Shown in pieces: positions 6,276 through 10,813 of a DNA stretch of 10,813 nt. Source of the DNA: Prolixibacteraceae bacterium (GTDB lineage: Bacteria > Bacteroidota > Bacteroidia > Bacteroidales > Prolixibacteraceae); assembly GCA_016931875.1 (NCBI GenBank), contig JAFGDX010000132.1, positions 1 to 10,813 on the forward strand. Reading direction: 5' to 3'. The notes under the pieces were generated by a model, which was not told where the DNA came from, made no database searches, and was given only the letters and a program-made list of their open reading frames with translations. How positions within the stretch are numbered: the first letter of the stretch is position 1; every line of letters begins with the position of its first letter. The position numbers and the translations under genes are program-made.

Positions 6276-7328
6276 TTACAGGTATGGATATTCACGGTTT
6301 ACAATTCCTGATTTTTTTAACTCGTTCCGGAATTCAGAAGAAAGCTCATTTTCAAGCACTTTTATGTTTTCCTTTATCCGGGTTGGTTTTCCCGGATTGA
6401 GCGCCACTGCGCTGATTTGAGGGGCCGATATGGCAAATTGCAAACAGGCGTCGCCGGGCTTTACTGAAAACCGGTTGCATATTGAAAAGAACTTTTTTCT
6501 CCATTCAAAAAGAGGCTGGTCTTTTTCTTCATTTTCACTAACCAAACGATAATCGAAATACGAGCCGCCGGTTAAAAAACCCGCATTAAAAATTCCCGAG
6601 TTAATGATTCCCACGCCTTCTCCGGCAAGTTTTTGAATAAACTCCAGCACTTGCGGCGGGTGGCGAAACAAGGTAAAGGTATTGGCCAGCATCACCCAGT
6701 CAAATTTTATTTCGTTATACAGTTGCCTGATGGTTTGCCAGTCTTTAGAACCAATGCCAACGGCTGTCGCTTTGCCTTTTTCTTTTAGTTCGAAAAGCGC
6801 CTGGTAGGCCTCTTTTATATCATTCCAGCGTTTTTGTCTTTCTTTTTCGGAATTTGCCGCAAATAAATATTCGTCGGGGTCGTGCACCGAAACCAGTTGC
6901 GGTTGATAGTCACCCAAAAGTTCGCATCCCTGTTCCCAGCATTCCAGTATTCCTTTGTAGCTTATTTTCTGAACCGCATCGTGTTTTATATTGGCCCAGG
7001 CACCGGGTTCAAAAGTAGGTTCACTGGTTTTCAGCGCAACACGGTACCAGCCCAGTTTATTGCTGATGGTAATTTTTTCAGGTGAAATTCCCAGTTGGGT
7101 TAATCCTTTTCCCAGGGTTTCCAGGGCCAGACCGGCACCGTATTTCCCCGCGGTATCAATAACAACCGGGCCTTCAGAAACATTAAACCACTCGCGGATA
7201 ATCGTCTGTTTTTCAGCTTCTGTAAGTTCTCTGTATAAATTTCCCAAATAACTGGTGCCGTAAATAATTGGCGGACATGCAATTCCGGTTTTCCCTAAAT
7301 GTCTGTGAATGATTTTTGATTTCTGCAT
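6276..7328 (-). CDS. Aldo/keto reductase, L-fucose/D-threo-aldose dehydrogenase-like
   Basis: This 350-residue protein has the aldo/keto reductase TIM barrel and all four catalytic residues: D58 in VVIDTAGKYG, Y63 in the same motif, K91 in ISNKLGW and H149 in LVSVHDPDEY. The N-terminus (RHLGKTGIACPPIIYGTSYLGNLY) resembles the D-threo-aldose 1-dehydrogenase/L-fucose dehydrogenase branch, which oxidises the sugar C1 to a lactone with NAD(P)+. It is cytoplasmic, with no signal peptide. It lies 79 bp downstream of the amidohydrolase lipoprotein gene and 10 bp upstream of the lactonase gene, which would hydrolyse its product, a strong contextual argument for the dehydrogenase direction. A fuconate dehydratase and aldolase are not in the window. 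Other aldoses are possible substrates. Confidence 0.85.
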   Translation of the reverse strand: MQKSKIIHRHLGKTGIACPPIIYGTSYLGNLYRELTEAEKQTIIREWFNVSEGPVVIDTAGKYGAGLALETLGKGLTQLGISPEKITISNKLGWYRVALKTSEPTFEPGAWANIKHDAVQKISYKGILECWEQGCELLGDYQPQLVSVHDPDEYLFAANSEKERQKRWNDIKEAYQALFELKEKGKATAVGIGSKDWQTIRQLYNEIKFDWVMLANTFTLFRHPPQVLEFIQKLAGEGVGIINSGIFNAGFLTGGSYFDYRLVSENEEKDQPLFEWRKKFFSICNRFSVKPGDACLQFAISAPQISAVALNPGKPTRIKENIKVLENELSSEFRNELKKSGIVNREYPYL

Positions 7329-7407
7329 TTCTGTCTTTTTGAATAATGTTATTGATTCAGAACAAAATTGAATTTCCGCAATTGGTCAAAAGTAATAAAA
7401 TGTGTTT

Positions 7408-8793
7408 TTAGTAGGTTTGGTTTTTGGATAATAACCGGGGAAAGCATTGCAGGGCATTTTCGCGGAAAACAGCGCTTATTATTTTTTGAGCGGTTGTGAT
7501 GTCCATTTCATTTTTTGCAATCCGTTCGGCCAGCACTTCGCAAACCACTTGTTTTCCGTACTCCAGTGACCCAACCGCTTCTTCTATAAAATGACAATCG
7601 CCGCCCCACAAAATTTTGTTGTAGGGCATTGTATCAAGCATTTCGTTAAAAGTAACTTTGGCCCTTTCTTTTGATATTTGCGGCAGCCATACAAGGTTAA
7701 GATATACGTTGGGAAACATTTTCCCGAGGGCAGTAAATTCACCGGTCCACGGAAACCCTCCGTGAAAAAGGTCAAACCGGGTTTCCGGGTGTTGCAAAAA
7801 AAGGGAGTTGAGATGGATGGGATGGCCGTTTTCGAGCCGGTTTCCGTTTCCGGCCAAATACCCGGTATGAATTTGCATGGGTAGCTCGTATTCTGCCGCT
7901 TTGCGAAGGAACCAGTGAAACATAAAGTCTTGCAATGCCTTGTTTTCGGAGGAACTTAACCCGGGAGATTTACGAAACAATTCAGTAGCAACTTCCCCGG
8001 GGGTATTTTCATAATAAATGGACCGGCTGTAGGCCATTGAATTCTTTAGCGCTACGGCTCCGTTCTTTATGGCCGATTGCAGCATAAAATCGGCAAAATG
8101 CAGGTAATCGTCAAGCGAATTGATTTGTTGGATACCGGTGGTTTCACTGAAGGTTTTAAATGTATGGTGTTGTTGGGTGTACACCTGACGGGCATTGCCA
8201 ATGTTCGAAACCAGCAGGTTTACAGGAAAAACCAATCTGAAATACGTTTTGTCGGTTTCGAGGTTAAACGGCGCCCAGTGTTGATCGATAAGCATGGTTT
8301 CAAATCCCGCCTGCTGAAAACACGAATCAAACCAGGCCGCATAGTTGTGATAGCTGTTTTCAATTTGCTGCGAAAGTGTTTTTATTCCTTCGGGTGTAAA
8401 AGCTGGTTCATTGTATCCGTAACATTTTTTTATTCCCTCCATAAACTGGCCGTAGTAACTGGTTTGGCTGCAAAAGCTGAGATATTCACCGTTGCTTGCC
8501 CAAAATTCATCGGGGGTGCCCGTGTTCAGTTGTTCAAGGGTAAAGCTTTTTCCTCCGGCGCTAACCACATCGGCGTTTAAATAGGAGTTGCTGAGAAGCA
8601 CCCAGAAATGGTAACTTTTATAACCCATGTCCAACGGATTGCGTTGATGTTCATGGGTGTTAATCACCTTCACCGTTTCTGCATAATTCATAAGCTGTTG
8701 GTAGGATTTGTCACGGGAAGCGGTGCAGCCACAGAAAATAAACAGGGTTGCCACAACGACAAAACGGAGGGGAAGAAACTTTGCTCTTTTCAT
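7408..8793 (-). CDS. Amidohydrolase-family lipoprotein (COG2159-like)
   Basis: The protein is 461 residues from the ATG at 8791-8793. This start is chosen because it begins a clear lipoprotein signal (MKRAKFLPLRFVVVATLFIF then C21-G-C23, with C23 the likely lipidated cysteine). An in-frame upstream ATG at 8877 would bury that signal behind 28 extra residues. The mature part carries a full set of amidohydrolase metal ligands by position: H47 and H49 (INTHEHQ), K250 (GAVALKNS, candidate bridging carboxylated lysine), H309 (MQIHTGY), H344 (FDLFHGG) and D399 (ILWGGDCH). It is predicted to be membrane-anchored and periplasmic, or surface-exposed. It is the first gene of the minus-strand run leading to the aldose dehydrogenase and lactonase, so a sugar-derived ester or lactone, or a decarboxylase-type reaction, is plausible. 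The exact activity cannot be assigned. Confidence 0.8.
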   Translation of the reverse strand: MKRAKFLPLRFVVVATLFIFCGCTASRDKSYQQLMNYAETVKVINTHEHQRNPLDMGYKSYHFWVLLSNSYLNADVVSAGGKSFTLEQLNTGTPDEFWASNGEYLSFCSQTSYYGQFMEGIKKCYGYNEPAFTPEGIKTLSQQIENSYHNYAAWFDSCFQQAGFETMLIDQHWAPFNLETDKTYFRLVFPVNLLVSNIGNARQVYTQQHHTFKTFSETTGIQQINSLDDYLHFADFMLQSAIKNGAVALKNSMAYSRSIYYENTPGEVATELFRKSPGLSSSENKALQDFMFHWFLRKAAEYELPMQIHTGYLAGNGNRLENGHPIHLNSLFLQHPETRFDLFHGGFPWTGEFTALGKMFPNVYLNLVWLPQISKERAKVTFNEMLDTMPYNKILWGGDCHFIEEAVGSLEYGKQVVCEVLAERIAKNEMDITTAQKIISAVFRENALQCFPRLLSKNQTY

Positions 8794-9398
8794 TTTTTCG
8801 TCAGATATAAATGTTGAAAAATAAGAATAAAGGTATAAAATGGGTGTGATTAAAGAAACCCCGTCAAAATGAATCATTTTTTTATGCGAATTCCAGCTTT
8901 GTAAATTGATGAAAAGCGTGCAACAGTTACAAAATGCATTCGGATGAAAGAAAAGGAAGATAGAGGCGGGAATTTATTCTAATCCGCAGTTTCCCAACTT
9001 TTACAGACATCCCATCGTTCTTTATCGCTCATTGGATATGAATTGGATTTTAATAAACTGCTGAAAAACATAAAATTTTTTTTGGTTGATGTTCTTCTGT
9101 TTGAATTAAATACGATAGTTTTATAGGGCCAAACAAAAAAGTCGCTCCATCCACCATGAACAATGAGAGACAAAATAAATTGAAAAAGTTGCCGGAAAGC
9201 ATGATATATCTTTCCTGTCATCTGTGTTCCCATTCGTACGAAATTGCAAATCGGTTTCAGGTTTCAAACCGCATGGCATTTCGTATTGCTTTATCCGTTG
9301 CCGGATTTGTATTTTTCAGACCATTTCCGCGGGCTTCTAACCCCGGAAAAGAATTATAAAAAATTGCCTGACAAACATATCACATGTAAAAAACACTT
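8794..9398 (+). other. About 600-bp divergent intergenic region without a supportable gene
   Basis: This separates the amidohydrolase lipoprotein (leaving leftward) from cas6 (leaving rightward), so both promoters should be here. Two short overlapping reading frames exist: a minus-strand frame at 8979-9233 (84 codons) and a plus-strand frame at 9156-9359 (67 codons). Neither has a recognisable motif, signal peptide or convincing ribosome-binding context. No CRISPR-like direct repeats were seen. A small dyad, CGGTTT (9252-9257) with AAACCG (9266-9271), lies in the right half. The stretch could be decayed sequence from a lost gene. Confidence 0.5.
9286..9317 (+). promoter_or_regulatory. Candidate cas6 promoter
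   Basis: TTG (9286-9288), a 21-bp spacer and TATTTTTC (9310-9317) fit the Bacteroidota TTG-N17-23-TAnnTTTG layout with the last base of the -7 element mismatched. A start near 9324 would leave a leader of about 75 nt before the cas6 ATG. This is weak evidence in an AT-rich stretch. Confidence 0.25.
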
Positions 9399-10190
9399 AT
9401 GAGAATTAAACTTACCTTAAACCGCACCACGAAGCAATGCATGTTGCCCATGGATTACCAGTACTACATTAGCGCATGGATTTACAAAGTACTGAAACAG
9501 GCCGATAAGGATTTTGCACAATTCCTTCACGAAAAAGGGTACGGACAAAGTGAAACCAAACTCTACAAATTGTTTTGTTTTTCAAGGCTCGATTTCGGAA
9601 AACCCAAACTCTGGAAAGAAAAAAAACTGTTTGAAATTGCGGCACATGACATTGGGTTGCAGATTTCGTTCGATGTAACCGAGGCAGCTTCCAACTTTAT
9701 CAAAGGTTTGTTTATGAGCCAGGAGTTTTACCTCGGAGACAAATTTAACGGCATCGATTTCAGAGTAGCCAGTGTGGAAGCTTTACCCGAGCCTTCTTTT
9801 TCTGAAACCATGACCTATAACCTGCAAACCCCCTGGGTGGTGAGCTATAAAACCGAAACGGACAAACACCCGCAATACCTTTCGCCAGCCGATGATATGT
9901 TTGAATTGTTGGCCGTAAAACACCTCGTTGAAAAATACAACAACACCCGGAATGCCGGCTTGATTTCGCCCGGACAAATCAAATTGAACCGGACAAGCGC
10001 TTTCAAACGTGCCGGTTTTATACTGAAGCCCGGCACAAAGGAAGAGTCGAGGGTAGTGGGCAATTTGTTCGGCTTTGAACTGAAAGCACCGGTTGAAATT
10101 CACCGCATGATTTGGGGGGCCGGAGTAAGTGAGAAGAGTTCAAGCGGGTTTGGGTGGATAGAAATTATAAACCAACCTGACAGGGTCTGA
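9399..10190 (+). CDS. cas6: CRISPR-associated endoribonuclease Cas6
   Basis: This 263-residue protein has usual Cas6 length. It cleaves CRISPR precursor RNA within repeats in type I and III systems. The N-terminal ferredoxin-like fold carries MDYQYYISAWIYKVL and then FLHEKG and KLFCFS. By comparison with remembered Pyrococcus furiosus Cas6 (QYYLQGLIY, YLHEVKG, KLFTYS), Y29, H44 and K57 match the catalytic Tyr/His/Lys set. The C-terminus has the glycine-rich loop WGAGVSEKSSSGFGWIEI (239-256), the Cas6 hallmark. The ORF is therefore intact and probably active. Context is odd: upstream are sugar-oxidation genes, downstream a RAYT transposase, and no array, cas1/cas2 or effector gene is in view. 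The stop codon lies in the loop of a REP-like palindrome, so the last residues (PDRV) are encoded by repeat sequence. It may be an orphan Cas6 acting in trans, or the edge of a locus broken by REP/RAYT movement. Confidence 0.9.
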   Translation: MRIKLTLNRTTKQCMLPMDYQYYISAWIYKVLKQADKDFAQFLHEKGYGQSETKLYKLFCFSRLDFGKPKLWKEKKLFEIAAHDIGLQISFDVTEAASNFIKGLFMSQEFYLGDKFNGIDFRVASVEALPEPSFSETMTYNLQTPWVVSYKTETDKHPQYLSPADDMFELLAVKHLVEKYNNTRNAGLISPGQIKLNRTSAFKRAGFILKPGTKEESRVVGNLFGFELKAPVEIHRMIWGAGVSEKSSSGFGWIEIINQPDRV

Positions 10191-10202
10191 AAGACCTGTC
10201 AG
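10177..10202 (+). repeat. REP-like palindrome spanning the cas6 stop codon
   Basis: CTGACAGG-G-TCT (10177-10188), loop GAA (10189-10191) and AGACCTGTCAG (10192-10202) form an 11-bp stem with one bulged G. The cas6 TGA is 10188-10190, at the top of the hairpin. Small size, a bulged stem, an extragenic boundary position and an adjacent RAYT gene all fit a REP element. It has no T-tract, so it is not a typical intrinsic terminator, although it would protect the cas6 mRNA 3' end. Confidence 0.75.
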
Positions 10203-10313
10203 CGTTACAAAACATATAACCAGTATGAAAAACTTGAATACAAGAAACCTGTTAGCATAACAAAACAACCAATTCCGGTAATTTTAATTAAGCTGCCAGG
10301 AAACAAAACATAT
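10195..10313 (+). repeat. Reiterated REP half-sites and partly duplicated RAYT leader
   Basis: A short unit recurs three times. CCTGTCAGCGTTACAAAACA (10195-10214) and CCTGTTAGCATAACAAAACA (10248-10267) match at 17 of 20 positions. The third copy is CTGCCAGGAAACAAAACA (10293-10310, one gap). The first and third are each followed by TAT and then, after 9 or 12 nt, by the identical 13-mer GAAAAACTTGAAT (10227-10239 and 10326-10338). The second 13-mer is inside the RAYT start region. The leader, including the first codons, was therefore duplicated with an offset of about 96-99 bp. Confidence 0.7.
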
Positions 10314-10316
10314 GAT

Positions 10317-10813
10317 ATGACAATTGAAAAACTTGAATTTGGCAACTACTATCACATCTTTTCACATGGTGCAGGTTACCGTAATTTGTATAAAGAAACC
10401 AGCAATTACGAATACTTTCTGCATTTATATGAGAAGTACATTGAACCCGTTGCCGAAACGTATGCATGGGCGCTAATGCCGAACCATTTTCATTTTTTGG
10501 TACGGTTAAAAGAAAATATTGGCTACAAATACAGCAACGCTGACGGGTCTGTCGACACCGTCAGGTTCAACGAAATAGAATGGGAAACCAGCGACCTGTC
10601 AGCGTGCGAAGCTCCTGGCAGCGTCAGAATTCCAAAACCCGAAAAACATGTTTCGCACCTCCTTAATTCATATACCAGGTACTATAATACAAAATACGGG
10701 AGTAAGGGGACCATGTTCGAACGGCCATTTAAACGAAAAAGAATTGACAACTTTGCCTGGTTGAGACGAACTATCCTTTACATCCATAACAACCCCGTTC
10801 ACCCTGTCAAATA
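10317..10813 (+). CDS. REP-associated tyrosine transposase (RAYT, HUH/Y1 family, COG1943), 5' part
   Basis: The frame is open from the ATG at 10317-10319 to the right window edge (165 codons plus 2 nt), so the 3' end is missing. MPNHFHFLV contains the HUH metal-binding pair H57 and H59. SYTRYYNTKYG (118-128) holds the candidate nucleophile tyrosine (Y119, or Y122/Y123). MFERPFKRKRID and ILYIHNNPV are signature segments of Bacteroidota REP-type transposases. These single-copy enzymes nick single-stranded DNA at REP palindromes and do not carry insertion-sequence ends. REP-like sequences sit upstream (10177-10310) and, unusually, inside its own coding sequence (10540-10564 and 10593-10624), encoding residues 75-83 and 93-103 in frame. 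An earlier ATG at 10312 is followed at once by a stop in another frame and is rejected. Confidence 0.88.
   Translation, partial: MTIEKLEFGNYYHIFSHGAGYRNLYKETSNYEYFLHLYEKYIEPVAETYAWALMPNHFHFLVRLKENIGYKYSNADGSVDTVRFNEIEWETSDLSACEAPGSVRIPKPEKHVSHLLNSYTRYYNTKYGSKGTMFERPFKRKRIDNFAWLRRTILYIHNNPVHPVK
10540..10564 (+). repeat. REP-like palindrome inside the RAYT coding sequence
   Basis: CTGACGGGTC (10540-10549), loop TGTC and GAC-A-CCGTCAG (10554-10564) form a 10-bp stem with one bulged A. The outer arms resemble those of the palindrome at the cas6 end (CTGACAGG/CCTGTCAG). It encodes residues 75-83 of the transposase. Confidence 0.6.
10595..10624 (+). repeat. Direct REP half-sites inside the RAYT coding sequence
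   Basis: CCTGTCAGCGT (10595-10605) and CCTGGCAGCGT (10614-10624) are direct repeats differing at one base. The first, extended to GACCTGTCAGCGT (10593-10605), is identical over 13 bases to 10193-10205 in the cas6-RAYT spacer. Confidence 0.65.

Noticed and set aside
6266..6295. GTG start for a ten-residue longer lactonase
   Set aside because: The family begins at the MIIDTHHH sequence. The extension overlaps the upstream gene and adds no recognisable feature.
7387..7394. TACTTTTG on the minus strand, a match to the TAnnTTTG -7 consensus ahead of the aldo/keto reductase
   Set aside because: No TTG-type -33 element lies at a suitable distance and the genes appear to be one operon.
8979..9233. 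84-codon minus-strand reading frame in the lipoprotein-cas6 gap
   Set aside because: No motif, signal or family resemblance. It overlaps an equally anonymous plus-strand frame, and its composition looks non-coding.
9156..9359. 67-codon plus-strand reading frame ending 39 bp before cas6
   Set aside because: The position would suit a small cas-linked gene, but no recognisable motif or convincing start context was seen. Kept only as part of the intergenic note.
9363..9385. CCTGACAAACATAT before cas6, resembling the REP half-site plus ACAAAACATAT of the RAYT leader
   Set aside because: Only about ten bases are similar in an A-rich stretch and there is no palindrome arm, so chance is likely.
10177..10624. 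CRISPR array
   Set aside because: The repeats are imperfect, unevenly spaced, partly inverted and partly within a coding sequence, which fits REP elements and not repeat-spacer units.

Overview
The window looks like a piece of a Bacteroidota chromosome, probably from the Marinilabiliales/Prolixibacteraceae side of the phylum. That placement is inference from moderate GC, A-rich gene leaders without strong Shine-Dalgarno sites, Bacteroidota-style signal peptides ending in ...A|Q, and the gene content. No rRNA, tRNA, CRISPR array or complete insertion sequence was seen.

Region 1 (1-3287, minus strand) reads as one operon. It runs from a Tat-exported, LivK-like substrate-binding protein (2037-3287) to two tandem 180-residue phage-tail-collar (microcystin-dependent, Mdp-like) proteins (1456-1998 and 906-1445), and then to a large secreted protein (1-824) cut by the left window edge. 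The last begins with a signal peptide, a jelly-roll-like domain and the start of a cadherin-like repeat. A divergent GNAT acetyltransferase (3408-3881) faces away from the operon. No capsid, tail or lysis genes are visible, so this looks like a non-phage use of the collar fold with a surface protein. It is the first candidate for an undescribed system.

Region 2 (3882-5407) holds a 290-bp intergenic stretch with several hairpins in series. Two of these are mutually exclusive and the last has a U-tract. Next comes a secreted PQQ-type beta-propeller protein (4172-5407).

Region 3 (5438-8793, minus strand, convergent with the propeller gene) is a catabolic cluster: a lipoprotein of the metal-dependent amidohydrolase family, an aldo/keto reductase, and an L-fuconolactonase-like amidohydrolase. 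The last two fit consecutive steps of non-phosphorylating oxidation of L-fucose or a similar aldose (sugar to lactone to aldonate). Substrate identity is inferred.

Region 4 (8794-10813) begins with about 600 bp lacking a supportable gene. It continues with a cas6 CRISPR-RNA endonuclease gene that has an intact Tyr/His/Lys catalytic set but no other cas gene or array in view. Immediately downstream is a REP-associated HUH transposase (RAYT) gene cut by the right edge. A REP-like palindrome straddles the cas6 stop codon, related half-sites are reiterated in the RAYT leader, and further copies lie in frame inside the RAYT coding sequence. This cas6-REP-RAYT junction is the second unusual spot.
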